DNA of 64,000 bases, taken from an uncultured Clostridia bacterium. GTDB lineage: Bacteria > Bacillota > Clostridia > Oscillospirales > Ruminococcaceae. Location: positions 81,669 through 145,668 of the forward strand of contig CANQPB010000001.1 of the NCBI GenBank assembly GCA_947625615.1, written 5' to 3'. The translations under genes and the position numbers were made by a program. The notes under the pieces were generated by a model. That model was given only the letters and a program-made list of their open reading frames with translations. It had not been told where the DNA came from and searched no databases. Shown here in pieces: positions 30,887 to 39,489 of the stretch; the stretch's first letter is position 1; each line of letters opens with the position of its first letter.

Positions 30887-33097
30887 ATGGCAAACCGCAC
30901 GCCCGGCATCTATAACGAGCTTTTCGGCCAGCTTCCCATTCCCGAAAGACTTGAGCCGGAAAATATCGCCGCCATGTTAAGCGAATACGCGGCGTCTTCG
31001 GAAAACGCTTCAAAGCGCGCCGACAAGGCAACTGCCAAAAGGGCTGCTCCGATTGATATAAGCGCCGGATCGCGCAAAACCGGCAATTCCGCCGACATCG
31101 GCGCCGGAAGAAGAACTTCTCCCGTTTACCGCTCGGTCGCCTCAATAGCGGCCTGCGCGGCGCTGGCTCTCGGCGTCGTGGGATACCTCAATTCGGGCAG
31201 GGCTCCTCTGCCGGAGGAAAACCCCAATCCCGGCGGAGCCTATGCAAGCGACTATAACGACGTCCACAAGACATTTGCGAAATATTACGTCGACGACGAA
31301 GACAAGCGCACCCTCGATTCCGCTATAGAAGACATCGAACATTCCTATAACGGCAACGAGATGGATCCCTCGCAGGTGAACGAGCCCTCGCAGGATACCC
31401 CTGCCGAAACCGAGGCCGCCTCTCCCGCCGAGACGACCGCCCCCGACACCTCTTCGACCGACGTTCAGACCCAGACCCCTCCCCCCGAGGAGACCGAACC
31501 CGCCGACACCCCCGCCACACCTCCCGCACAGGAGGACGACGGCCCCGTCACCGTTGAGGACGGACTTCCGATACCGCCTAACGACGCGGTAGTCGACACT
31601 TCGGACACCGTTTTCGGCAACGGCTTTATGCTCAGACAGGACGGCAACATTCTGAGAATCATCACCACGGTAAACGGCATAACCGTCTATACCGACAATA
31701 TCTTCCCGTCGTATGAGGGATTCTCCTCAAAGACCCTTGCGGGATTCTATGCCGACGGCAGCAAGGCGATAGCGGTTTATTCCGTAGTCACCGGCGAGAC
31801 CCCGGCGGTCGAATCTCAGCCCCGCGACGGCGTGGTGGGCGGACTTCTTGACAGCCTTTACGGCCCCGAGGAAGTCCCGGTTGAAAAGCCGCGCAGCGCC
31901 GTTGAGGTGTGCATCTACGACATCGCGGACGGCCTTGCCTATCTCGGCAGCGACACCGTCCAGGGCGGCAGCCTTATAAACATGAACTATGTGAACGGCG
32001 CGCTCTATCTCGTCACCGCGTATGACGACTACCGCACCGAGCCCATAGCGGGCGTGGACGATCTTGAAAACTACGTTCCCACCTACACCGTGAACGGAAA
32101 CAAATTCTACGTCTCAGCCTCGGATATAATGATACCCGACTACATCTCGAACACCGATTACACCGTCATTTCCGGCATCACCGCCGACGGCACGGTTTCG
32201 GTAAAGGCAGTCCTCGGATATGAGGGCAGGGTGGTCATGAAAAACGGCGCGGTCTACCTCTTCTCCTACGACAACTCCGCAGGGACAGACCTCACCTCGG
32301 TAAGAGTATTCAGCCTTGCGGGCGGAAACGTCATCTATGCCGGCTACACCGACATCGAGGGCGTGGCGCTCGGCGGCGACGGCATAGCTTCCTTCGGCGA
32401 CGCGGTCGTCGTGACGGCGATAAGAAAGTCGGAGGGCGCATATATCACCTCGCTCGGCGTCTACGACGGCACCATGAATTTCATCTCGGGATTCGACTAC
32501 CCGGCGGCGCTCACCTCGGCTAAAAGAGTGGGCAGCAAGATAATCCTCAGCGGCATCGGCGGAAAATGCGTGGCGGATCTTTCCAACCTCAGCGTTCCTT
32601 CGGTCACCGAAGGGGAGCCGGCTAAAAATCCCGCGGAAGGGCTTTTAAGCTTCAACGGCGGATACGTCACCCTGACAAAGAACGCCTCCGGCCAGATTGA
32701 GCTTTCAAAGCTTGCCGACGACGGCATCGGCGGACTTGTCCTTATAAGCAAAACGCTTGTCTGCGCGGAAAACGGCGCCGATTCAAAGGCCCTTGAAAAC
32801 AACGGCATTCTCTTCGTGAGCGGCGACACCGTCGGCGTCCCCTACGGATTCTTCGACGGCCTCGACTACTGCTACAGATACGCCATATACCGCGAGACCC
32901 CCGAGGGCTTTGCCCTTATCGGCGAGACCGAAGTCCACGAGACGGACAAAACCTTTGAATACGGCGAGGCTATCCTCAACGGCGGCGTGCTCTATATAAT
33001 GTCCGAGGGACGCGTGAGCGCGGCGGTCGTGGGAAATTCGCTGGCGGTTATAAGCTCGGCGGATATCATCGAGGGCTCCCACAGCGCCCACAGATAA
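30887..33097 (+). CDS. Membrane-anchored beta-propeller protein, probable anti-sigma partner
   Basis: A 736-residue single-pass protein: ~85 cytoplasmic residues (possible sigma-binding part), one membrane helix (SIAACAALALGVVGYL), a long Pro/Thr/Glu-rich linker (~165-240), then a repetitive beta domain of ~480 residues with propeller-like strands. Genes of this form next to ECF sigma factors usually encode anti-sigma factors with an external sensor; no zinc motif (HxxxCxxC) is seen. AAGGAGG precedes the ATG. Role inferred from context. Confidence 0.75.
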   Translation: MANRTPGIYNELFGQLPIPERLEPENIAAMLSEYAASSENASKRADKATAKRAAPIDISAGSRKTGNSADIGAGRRTSPVYRSVASIAACAALALGVVGYLNSGRAPLPEENPNPGGAYASDYNDVHKTFAKYYVDDEDKRTLDSAIEDIEHSYNGNEMDPSQVNEPSQDTPAETEAASPAETTAPDTSSTDVQTQTPPPEETEPADTPATPPAQEDDGPVTVEDGLPIPPNDAVVDTSDTVFGNGFMLRQDGNILRIITTVNGITVYTDNIFPSYEGFSSKTLAGFYADGSKAIAVYSVVTGETPAVESQPRDGVVGGLLDSLYGPEEVPVEKPRSAVEVCIYDIADGLAYLGSDTVQGGSLINMNYVNGALYLVTAYDDYRTEPIAGVDDLENYVPTYTVNGNKFYVSASDIMIPDYISNTDYTVISGITADGTVSVKAVLGYEGRVVMKNGAVYLFSYDNSAGTDLTSVRVFSLAGGNVIYAGYTDIEGVALGGDGIASFGDAVVVTAIRKSEGAYITSLGVYDGTMNFISGFDYPAALTSAKRVGSKIILSGIGGKCVADLSNLSVPSVTEGEPAKNPAEGLLSFNGGYVTLTKNASGQIELSKLADDGIGGLVLISKTLVCAENGADSKALENNGILFVSGDTVGVPYGFFDGLDYCYRYAIYRETPEGFALIGETEVHETDKTFEYGEAILNGGVLYIMSEGRVSAAVVGNSLAVISSADIIEGSHSAHR

Positions 33098-33126
33098 AAC
33101 CCGGAGCAAAACTTCTGACAGAACAG

Positions 33127-33156
33127 GCGGCGCGGAAAATTCGCGCCGCTTTTTTC
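33127..33156 (+). terminator. Terminator after the anti-sigma-like gene
   Basis: GCGGCGCGgaaaattCGCGCCGCTTTTTT: 8-bp perfect GC stem and a T6 run. Confidence 0.88.
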
Positions 33157-33218
33157 GGGGATCTGTCGAAAGGCCTCGGATCGGCTCAAAAAAATCTCCG
33201 GAAATTTTAAAAAAAGGC

Positions 33219-33247
33219 TTGACATTCCCGCCCGATTGTGGTAATAT
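33219..33247 (+). promoter_or_regulatory. Promoter of the tRNA-Thr/tRNA-Tyr unit
   Basis: TTGACA (33219-33224), 17-base spacer ending TGTGG, TAATAT (33242-33247), 25 bases before tRNA-Thr. Confidence 0.8.
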
Positions 33248-33272
33248 AGCACCGTTGCGAAAAAACACCGAT

Positions 33273-33348
33273 GCCGGTGTAGCTCAGTTGGTAGAGCAGC
33301 TGATTTGTAATCAGCAGGTCGGGGGTTCGAGTCCGTCCACCGGCTCCA
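33273..33348 (+). tRNA. tRNA-Thr (TGT)
   Basis: 76 bases with encoded CCA. Acceptor stem GCCGGTG/CACCGGC, D arm AGCTCAGTTGGTAGAGC, anticodon stem GCTGA/TCAGC with loop TTTGTAA (anticodon TGT), T loop TTCGAGT. One mismatch seems present in the T stem. Confidence 0.95.
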
Positions 33349-33364
33349 CCAAAAAATTAAATAT

Positions 33365-33449
33365 GGGAGAGTTCCCGAGTGGCCAAAGGGGGCAGACTGT
33401 AAATCTGTTGCGCTATGCTTCGATGGTTCAAATCCATCCTCTCCCACCA
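33365..33449 (+). tRNA. tRNA-Tyr (GTA)
   Basis: 85 bases, class II with a long variable arm and encoded CCA. Acceptor GGGAGAG/CTCTCCC, anticodon loop CTGTAAA (anticodon GTA), T arm ATGGTTCAAATCCAT. It lies 16 bases after tRNA-Thr. Its 3' end is duplicated twice downstream. Confidence 0.95.
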
Positions 33450-33665
33450 GTAAAAAGCACCTGCAAGGGTGCTTTTTTGTTGGTGGGACAAGGGTGTCTG
33501 CGAACTATTACCAAAGCGCTGTTGTAAAAACGCACAAATGCGCGATTTGTAAAAAGCCTTCAAAACGGCGGAGATTTATTGCCCTGCCGCGCTTTGGGCT
33601 CAAGTGCGAGCGCCTTGGCGCGAAGCACTTGGAGCGAATGGTTACAAATCCATCCTCTCCCACCA
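33450..33665 (+). repeat. 216-bp unit 1 ending in a tRNA-Tyr 3' copy
   Basis: It starts with the tRNA terminator AAAAGCACCtgcaaGGGTGCTTTTTT and continues with unique-looking sequence containing the hairpin CAAGTGC-ga-GCGCCttGGCGC-gaa-GCACTTG. It ends in GGTTACAAATCCATCCTCTCCCACCA, matching the tRNA-Tyr T arm and acceptor 3' half with one inserted base. No 5' acceptor half is present, so it is not a tRNA gene. The ORF-track proteins across it are not believable. Confidence 0.88.
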
Positions 33666-33881
33666 GTAAAAAGCACCTGCAAGGGTGCTTTTTTGTTGGT
33701 GGGACAAGGGTGTCTGCGAACTATTACCAAAGCGCTGTTGTAAAAACGCACAAATGCGCGATTTGTAAAAAGCCTTCAAAACGGCGGAGATTTATTGCCC
33801 TGCCGCGCTTTGGGCTCAAGTGCGAGCGCCTTGGCGCGAAGCACTTGGAGCGAATGGTTACAAATCCATCCTCTCCCACCA
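33666..33881 (+). repeat. 216-bp unit 2, identical to unit 1
   Basis: By eye a base-for-base copy of 33450-33665, including terminator, hairpin and tRNA-Tyr 3' end. The three CCA ends (33449, 33665, 33881) are exactly 216 bases apart. Confidence 0.88.
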
Positions 33882-33915
33882 AAAAAAGAACACCCTCATG
33901 GGTGTTCTTTTTTTG
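33882..33915. terminator. Bidirectional terminator after the tRNA repeats
   Basis: AAAAAAAGAACACCCtcatGGGTGTTCTTTTTTT: a long perfect stem with A and T runs on either side. It serves the tRNA unit and the converging aminotransferase gene. Confidence 0.9.
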
Positions 33916-33969
33916 GTAAATGGCGGTACAGCGGCGCTTAAATTCTCAAAGCAATCTGCCCTTTTCCTC

Positions 33970-35163
33970 TCACTCGCACCCCATGTCTCTCGCGATGTCG
34001 GCGAGGATCTTTATCCCCCTGACGATCTCCTCGTCGGTCGGCATGGAGTAGTTCAGCCTGAAGGAGCGGCTCGGCTCGGCGGGGTCGGCGGTGAAGGCGG
34101 TGCCGGGGACGACGAATACATTCTTTTCGCCGGCGCGCTTCACGAATTCGTCGAGGCTCTTGCCCTCGGGCAGGCTGCACCAGAGGAAGATGCCTCCCTC
34201 GGGGCGGGTGAAGCTTACGCTTGCGGGCATGTTCTCCTCGAGGGCCGATATCATCAGCCCCGCCTTGTGGCGATACATGTTTCGGATCCCCGCTATGTGA
34301 GCCTCAAGGTCGCATTCGCTGAGGTACTTCGCGCAGACCATCTGGAAGAACACGTTTGTATGAACGTCCTCGACCTGCTTCGCGACGACTATCTTTGAGA
34401 GAATATCTCTGTTCGCGCAGAGGAATCCTATTCTCATGCCGGAGGAGAGCACCTTCGAAAAGCTCCCGCAGTAGATCACCCTGCCGTCGCGATCCATGCT
34501 CTTATATGTCGGGACGTCCTCGCCCGAAAAGCGCAGGTCGCCGTAGGGATTGTCCTCCAAAATAAGTATGTCATACTTTTCGGCGAGGGCCAAAACGGCC
34601 TTTCTCGTTTCAAAGTCGGCGGTTATGCCGGCGGGATTCTGAAACGTGGGTATGGTGTATAAAAATTTCACCTTGGGGTCGGATTTGAGCACTTCTTCAA
34701 GCTTTTCGGGATCTATGCCCCTGTCGGTCAGCGGGACGCCCCTGAGATTTGCCCCGAGCGAGCGGAACGCGTTGAGCGCGCCTATAAAGCTCGGGTTTTC
34801 GCAGACGACGGTATCTCCCTCGTTGCACATAACCTTGCAGGTCAGCTCAATTCCCTGCTGCCCGCCGGTGACAATTATAAGGTCGTCGTCCGGCGCGCCG
34901 ATGTTGTAGACCCTTTTTAAGCGGTCGGCGACAAGCTTTCTCAGCGGGGTATAGCCCTCGGTGATGCCGTATTGCAGGGCGGTGACGGGATCGCTCGAAA
35001 AGATCTCGTCGGCAAAGCGGCGCATGTCCGCAACCGGGAAAGAATCGGGATTCGGGTTTCCGGCAGCAAAGGATATCGAGCCGGGGGTGCCGAGGCTCTT
35101 GAAGATCTCGCGGATCGCCGACGGCTTTAAGCTTACAAATTTGTCGGATATTCTGTAATTCAT
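33970..35163 (-). CDS. PLP-dependent aminotransferase (class I/II, LysN/MocR-catalytic type)
   Basis: A 397-residue fold-type I aminotransferase. YGITEGYTPLRKLVADRL, TGGQQGIELTCKV and PTFQNPAG are typical of the 2-aminoadipate/aromatic aminotransferase branch related to MocR catalytic domains. The PLP lysine is in GSFSKVLSSGMRIGF (about K237), and the substrate-binding arginine is in SFRLNYS near the end. The exact amino acid is not clear. GGAGG lies before the ATG. It is a single-gene unit. Confidence 0.9.
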   Translation of the reverse strand: MNYRISDKFVSLKPSAIREIFKSLGTPGSISFAAGNPNPDSFPVADMRRFADEIFSSDPVTALQYGITEGYTPLRKLVADRLKRVYNIGAPDDDLIIVTGGQQGIELTCKVMCNEGDTVVCENPSFIGALNAFRSLGANLRGVPLTDRGIDPEKLEEVLKSDPKVKFLYTIPTFQNPAGITADFETRKAVLALAEKYDILILEDNPYGDLRFSGEDVPTYKSMDRDGRVIYCGSFSKVLSSGMRIGFLCANRDILSKIVVAKQVEDVHTNVFFQMVCAKYLSECDLEAHIAGIRNMYRHKAGLMISALEENMPASVSFTRPEGGIFLWCSLPEGKSLDEFVKRAGEKNVFVVPGTAFTADPAEPSRSFRLNYSMPTDEEIVRGIKILADIARDMGCE

Positions 35164-35246
35164 GGCAATGGCCTCCTTTTATCTTTTTATATTTTCGCGC
35201 ATTTTTGCGGATTTGTCAAGAGGCAGGCGATAACGGAACAAAAAAT

Positions 35247-35425
35247 AAAAGTTTTCGGTCAAACCTTTTTCAAAAGGGTGGCGCGGGTCGAGGGGCGCGC
35301 AGCCCCTCGTCGCGCTCCGCAGAGCGCGAAATCTCCCCGGAGGACGCCGAGCAGGCGTACTCCGGGTAATGCGAAGCGAAGCGCCTTGTGCGCCTCGCAC
35401 ACAAAAAGGGCAGGGAGGGTGAAGC
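35247..35425 (+). repeat. Repeat family A copy 3 (variant)
   Basis: Begins AAAAGTTTTCGGTCAAACC with the TTTTTCAAAA arm, then GAGGGGCgcgcaGCCCCTC, GCGCTCcgcaGAGCGC and a CCGGAGgacgccgagcaggcgtaCTCCGG stem. It shares the frame of copy 1 but the hairpin stems have different, compensated sequences. The 383-base gap 35164-35546 otherwise holds only the next promoter. Confidence 0.72.
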
Positions 35426-35477
35426 AGGCAAGTTTCTTAACCAAACCTTAATTTTTCTTTAATAATGTCGCCAATTA

Positions 35478-35506
35478 TTGACTTTTTCGCCATATAGTGA
35501 TAAAAT
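35478..35506 (+). promoter_or_regulatory. Promoter of the DUF975-like gene
   Basis: TTGACT (35478-35483), 17-base spacer, TAAAAT (35501-35506), 41 bases before the start codon. Confidence 0.75.
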
Positions 35507-35546
35507 AATCTCGGAGATTGCTCCAAACCTATAAGGAGGGTTAATT

Positions 35547-36647
35547 ATGTACAATACCGTATCACAGAACTACCGTTCTGCCTGGAAAGTCCTTCGGGCC
35601 GCGTTCTGGCCGCTGATAGGCATATCGCTCCTTGCCGAGCTTATCAGCATGCTTGTCGGGGGCGCCTGCGTCGCCGTTCCAATAATCGCGGCGCCGATAG
35701 TCGTTGCGCTCTCGGCCGCGCTCTCGGCGATCTATCTGAAATCGGCGCGGAGATTGCCTTTTGAAACTGCGGATCTTTTCTCGGCGTTCTCAAGCTGGAA
35801 CACCGCCACTCACGTCATCGGCGGCATGCTCTGGAGAATGCTCTGGGTGTTCATCTGGGGGCTGATTCCCATAGCCGGCCCCGTCATAGCGGTGATAAAG
35901 AGCTATGAATATGCCTTCACGCCGTTTATTCTGATGACCCGCCCCGAAATTAGCGCCACCGAAGCCCTTAAAGAATCGAAAAAGCTCACCTTCGGCTTAA
36001 AGGGCAGAATGTTCCTTGCGGAATTCATCATCGGCATTATCCTTTCGGCGATATTCATTATCAGCATAGTCTTCGCCCTTATCCCGATAATAGGCAGCCT
36101 ATTCCTGCTTCTTATATTGGCGCTTATAATCGTCACCGCCGCGGTTCTGCCGGTGTTCAGCGGACTTGTCGCCGCGTTCTTCTATGAGAACGCCGTAAAT
36201 CCCGCCGCCGCTCAGGCCGAAGCTCAGGCCCAGGCGCAGGCAAGGGCGCAGTATTACAGCAGCCGCTATCAGCAGTATTATCAGAATCCCCAGCAGGGGC
36301 AGTATTACCAGGGCTATCAGCAACAGTGGCAGCAGCCCGGCCAGCCCGGGCCGATCCCGCCCACCCAGGGCGGCACTCAGGTTCCCCCGACGCAGGGCGG
36401 CGAGCCTATTCCACCGACCCAGACCGCGCCGGTGCAGCCCGAGCCTCAGACCGTTTACACCGCGCCCACGCCCCAGACCGTTTCCGAAACCGTCGCCGAC
36501 GTGCCGGATCCCTACGCCTCGGGTCAGACTGTCATGCTGAACGGCGCGCCGCCGATCCCGCCGGCCCCGCCCGCTGCCGACGCTTCTGACAATGCGCCTC
36601 AGGGCGACGTTCCTCCCGCCCTGCAGGAGCCCCCGGCGGAGGAATAA
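35547..36647 (+). CDS. DUF975-like membrane protein with Gln/Tyr/Pro-rich tail
   Basis: A 366-residue protein. The first ~225 residues have about five or six membrane helices in the manner of the DUF975/glycerophosphoryl-diester-associated membrane family (PEISATEALKESKKLTFGLKGRMF lies on a cytoplasmic loop). The last ~140 are low-complexity: AQAEAQAQAQARAQ, tyrosine/glutamine repeats (QQYYQNPQQGQYYQGYQQQ) and repeats of PPTQGG. The tail resembles disordered, sticky cytoplasmic regions. Function unknown. AAGGAGG before the ATG. Confidence 0.78.
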   Translation: MYNTVSQNYRSAWKVLRAAFWPLIGISLLAELISMLVGGACVAVPIIAAPIVVALSAALSAIYLKSARRLPFETADLFSAFSSWNTATHVIGGMLWRMLWVFIWGLIPIAGPVIAVIKSYEYAFTPFILMTRPEISATEALKESKKLTFGLKGRMFLAEFIIGIILSAIFIISIVFALIPIIGSLFLLLILALIIVTAAVLPVFSGLVAAFFYENAVNPAAAQAEAQAQAQARAQYYSSRYQQYYQNPQQGQYYQGYQQQWQQPGQPGPIPPTQGGTQVPPTQGGEPIPPTQTAPVQPEPQTVYTAPTPQTVSETVADVPDPYASGQTVMLNGAPPIPPAPPAADASDNAPQGDVPPALQEPPAEE

Positions 36648-36653
36648 AAACAT

Positions 36654-36686
36654 CAAGAGGACAGACGTAAGATCTGTCCTCTTTAT
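36654..36686 (+). terminator. Terminator after the DUF975-like gene
   Basis: AAGAGGACAGACgtaaGATCTGTCCTCTTT, a ~12-bp stem ending in a short T run. Confidence 0.8.
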
Positions 36687-36691
36687 AATAT

Positions 36692-36953
36692 AAAAGTTTT
36701 CGCCGGCCTTTTTTAAAAGGCCGCGGGGGTCTACTGCAAGCTGGTTTTGTTTCTGCTCGACTGCCCTCGGCGACAATGATTGCCTCGGTTGTCTTGCAGA
36801 CAAAACCCCGCGTGCATTGGGGCGGCGCCCTCGTCGCGCTCCGCAGAGCGCGAAATCCTATGCTTCGCGCGCTCCGCAAGGGGTGAATTGTCAAAACAGT
36901 CCGGTGGACTGTTTTGACAAGAGGGGCCGCCCTGCAAGAGAGGGCGGCCCCTT
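36692..36953 (+). repeat. Repeat family A copy 4 (with an interrupting segment)
   Basis: Begins AAAAGTTTTCGCCGGCC with a GGCCTTTTTtAAAAGGCC arm, carries a unique ~90-base stretch, then rejoins the family at GCGCTCcgcaGAGCGC, ATGCTTCGCGCGCTCCGCAAGG, AAAACAGTCCggtGGACTGTTTT and GGGGCCGCCCtgcaagagaGGGCGGCCCC. The middle stretch may be an older insertion. It fills the gap before the GH3 promoter. Confidence 0.78.
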
Positions 36954-36992
36954 ATCAAACGCTCGAGCGGCCATATTTTTTCCCGAAACCCC

Positions 36993-37021
36993 TTGAAATT
37001 TTCCGCGCAATATGCCATACT
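36993..37021 (+). promoter_or_regulatory. Promoter of the GH3 gene
   Basis: TTGAAA (36993-36998), 17-base spacer, CATACT (37016-37021), 38 bases before the ATG. The -10 is weak, consistent with a regulated promoter. Confidence 0.6.
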
Positions 37022-37059
37022 TAACAAAAAGCCCGCGGGCAAAAATCAGGAGGTAAAAT

Positions 37060-39021
37060 ATGGACAGAATCAAAGAACTCGTTTCACAGCTCACCCTTGA
37101 AGAAAAGGCCGGCCTCACGTCGGGCAAGGACGCCTGGCTGACGAAGGCGGTCGAGCGGCTGGGGATCGTCTCGGTGCGCGTGTCGGACGGGCCTCACGGC
37201 CTTCGCGCAGACGACTACTCCCGCCCCGACCACGCGACGATGCCCGCGGTATGCTTCCCGACCGCTTCGGCGACCGCCGCAAGCTTCGACAAGAAGATGC
37301 TCTACGGTCTCGGCGAGGAGCTCGGCCGCGAATGCCGGGCCTACGGCGTAGACGTGCTTTTGGGCCCCGGCGTAAACATGAAGCGCTCGCCTTTGTGCGG
37401 ACGCAACTTTGAATATTTCTCCGAGGATCCCTGCCTCGCGGGAGAATTGGGCGCGGCGTTCGTCAACGGCGTGCAGTCGCAGGGAGTGGGCACCAGCCTT
37501 AAGCATTACTTCGCAAATTCGCAGGAGACCCGCCGCTTCACCTCGTCTTCTGAACTCGACGAACGCACCGCGCGGGAGATATATCTCGCCGCGTTCGAGA
37601 CCGTCGTCAAAAAGGCGCAGCCCTGGACAATAATGGCCTCCTACAACAAGATAAACGGCACCTATTCAACCGCCAATAAATTCTATATCGACGAAGTCCT
37701 CCGCCGCGAATGGGGCTTTGAGGGAGTTGTCGTGAGCGACTGGTGCGCCACCCACGACCGCCCCGGGGCCATCGCCGCCGGCACCGATCTTACGATGCCC
37801 GCCGAGGACACCGACGGTAAAATCGTCGAGGCCGTGAAAAACGGCAGCCTGCCCGAAGAGGCCCTCGACGCCTGCTGCGAAAGGCTCTTAAAGCTCGTCG
37901 AAAAGGCAGTAAAGGGCAGAAAACAGGGCGCCGAATGCGACAAAAAGGCCGCCCACCTTATGGCCGCCGATTTCGCCGCAAATTCGCTGGTGCTTTTAAA
38001 GAACGACGGCATTCTGCCTCTGAAAAAGACGGACAAGGTCGCCTTTATAGGCGCGTTCGCTAAGGAGCCGAGAGTTCAGGGCGGCGGCTCGTCGCACATC
38101 GTCGAGACCGAGATCACCGGCGCGCTTGAGGCCGCCGAAAAAGAGGGCATAAGCGTAACCTACGCCAAGGCCTACGACCGCAACACCGGCGAGACTACAG
38201 CTGAACTCTTTGCCGAGGCGGTTGAGGCCGCAAGATCGGCGGAAAAGGCGGTTCTGTTCATCGGCCTTCCCGACAGCATGGAATCGGAGGGCGGCGACAG
38301 GCCGCATATGAAGCTCCCCGAGGCGCACGACCGCATCGTTGAGGCGGTATGCCGCGAAAATCCGAACACCGTCGTGGTGCTCCACAACGGAAGCCCCGTA
38401 GAAATGCCCTGGATAGAGGCCCCGAGGGCGGTTTTGGAATCCTATCTCGGCGGGCAGGCGGTCGGCATCGCACAGGTGAAGATACTCTTCGGCGACGTCA
38501 ATCCCTCCGGCAGGCTGGCGGAAAGCTTCCCGAAAAAGCTTGAGGACAACCCCTCCTACCTATACTACATCGGCGAAGGCGACAAGGTCACCTATAACGA
38601 GGGCGTTTTCATCGGCTACCGCTACTATGAGACCAAGAAGCAGGAGGTGCTCTTCCCGTTCGGCTACGGGCTGAGCTACACCGAATTTGAATATTCAAAC
38701 CTCAAGGTTGAAAAAACCGGCGAGCACGCCTATAACGTGCACGTCGACGTCAAAAACACCGGCGCCGTCGGCGGAAAAGAGGCCGTCCAGCTTTATGTGG
38801 CGCCGAAAAAGGTGAAAGCCATTCGCCCCGTCCGCGAGCTTAAGGGCTTTGAAAAAATCAGCCTCGAGCCGGGCGAGACCAAGACCGTCAGCTTCAGCTT
38901 AAGCGAGCGCGCGTTTGCCTACAGAAACGCCGACACCCACAGCTGGGAGATCGAAGACGGCGGATTCGGCATTGAGATATGCAAAAACGCCCACGAGGTA
39001 ATATTCAGGCAGGAAATTTAA
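37060..39021 (+). CDS. GH3 beta-glucosidase/beta-xylosidase-type glycoside hydrolase
   Basis: A 653-residue cytoplasmic GH3 enzyme without signal peptide. The barrel domain holds GPGVNMKRSPLCGRNFEYFSEDP, the substrate-binding LKHYFANSQETRR and the nucleophile aspartate in VVVSDWCATHD (about D227). An alpha/beta sandwich (VLHNGSPVEMPW) and a C-terminal FnIII-like domain (YVAPKKVKAIRPVRELKGFEK) follow. It lacks the PA14 insert of longer relatives. Likely hydrolyses imported beta-linked oligosaccharides; sugar not determinable. Confidence 0.92.
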   Translation: MDRIKELVSQLTLEEKAGLTSGKDAWLTKAVERLGIVSVRVSDGPHGLRADDYSRPDHATMPAVCFPTASATAASFDKKMLYGLGEELGRECRAYGVDVLLGPGVNMKRSPLCGRNFEYFSEDPCLAGELGAAFVNGVQSQGVGTSLKHYFANSQETRRFTSSSELDERTAREIYLAAFETVVKKAQPWTIMASYNKINGTYSTANKFYIDEVLRREWGFEGVVVSDWCATHDRPGAIAAGTDLTMPAEDTDGKIVEAVKNGSLPEEALDACCERLLKLVEKAVKGRKQGAECDKKAAHLMAADFAANSLVLLKNDGILPLKKTDKVAFIGAFAKEPRVQGGGSSHIVETEITGALEAAEKEGISVTYAKAYDRNTGETTAELFAEAVEAARSAEKAVLFIGLPDSMESEGGDRPHMKLPEAHDRIVEAVCRENPNTVVVLHNGSPVEMPWIEAPRAVLESYLGGQAVGIAQVKILFGDVNPSGRLAESFPKKLEDNPSYLYYIGEGDKVTYNEGVFIGYRYYETKKQEVLFPFGYGLSYTEFEYSNLKVEKTGEHAYNVHVDVKNTGAVGGKEAVQLYVAPKKVKAIRPVRELKGFEKISLEPGETKTVSFSLSERAFAYRNADTHSWEIEDGGFGIEICKNAHEVIFRQEI

Positions 39022-39051
39022 ATCGGGCGCAAATAAAAAGGAGGGCTGCGC

Positions 39052-39489
39052 ATGGGACATCTGAAAAAGCTGCTGTCGGTTAAGGCGGTAAGATATCTCA
39101 TATCCTCATGCGCGGCCTTTCTGGCCGATTACGCCGTGTTTTTGGCGCTCGACAGGCTGCTTGCGGGCGCCTCGGTGCTTTCGATGGAGCTTTCGGCGGT
39201 GATCTCCTTTGCGATAAGCTCGCAGATAAATTTCTGGATAAACCGCAGGTGGGTTTTCGGCTCGGACAAGCCGCCTCTCCCCGAGCTCGGCGGATACTAC
39301 TCTCTCGCGGGGGTGTCCTTTTGCGTAAAGACTTTTTTGCTGCTGGAGCTTTTCGTGAGGGTGATAAAGCTGCCGAAAGCGCTTGCAAAGCCTCTTTGCG
39401 AATGCGTGATGTTCGCGGTGAATTATGTTGTGCAGAAAAAAATAATCTTTAAAAAACGCGAAAAGGAGCCGACGCCGAAAAAGCCATGA
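39052..39489 (+). CDS. GtrA family membrane protein
   Basis: A 145-residue protein with four membrane helices and the GtrA pattern: RYLISSCAAFLADYAVFLAL early, then NFWINRRWVF and NYVVQKKIIF. GtrA-like proteins move lipid-linked sugars or support cell-surface polysaccharide synthesis. Its stop overlaps the next gene's ATG (ATGA), so the two are translated together. Confidence 0.88.
   Translation: MGHLKKLLSVKAVRYLISSCAAFLADYAVFLALDRLLAGASVLSMELSAVISFAISSQINFWINRRWVFGSDKPPLPELGGYYSLAGVSFCVKTFLLLELFVRVIKLPKALAKPLCECVMFAVNYVVQKKIIFKKREKEPTPKKP

Noticed and set aside
33450-33881. Extra tRNA-Tyr genes or a CRISPR array
   Set aside because: Only the T arm and 3' acceptor half are present, with no 5' half or anticodon; two 216-bp units are far longer than CRISPR repeats and there are no spacers or cas genes.
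33494-33919. 141-codon ORF with an internally repeated protein
   Set aside because: Its repeat simply reflects the 216-bp DNA duplication; it crosses tRNA 3' ends and terminators and has no ribosome site.
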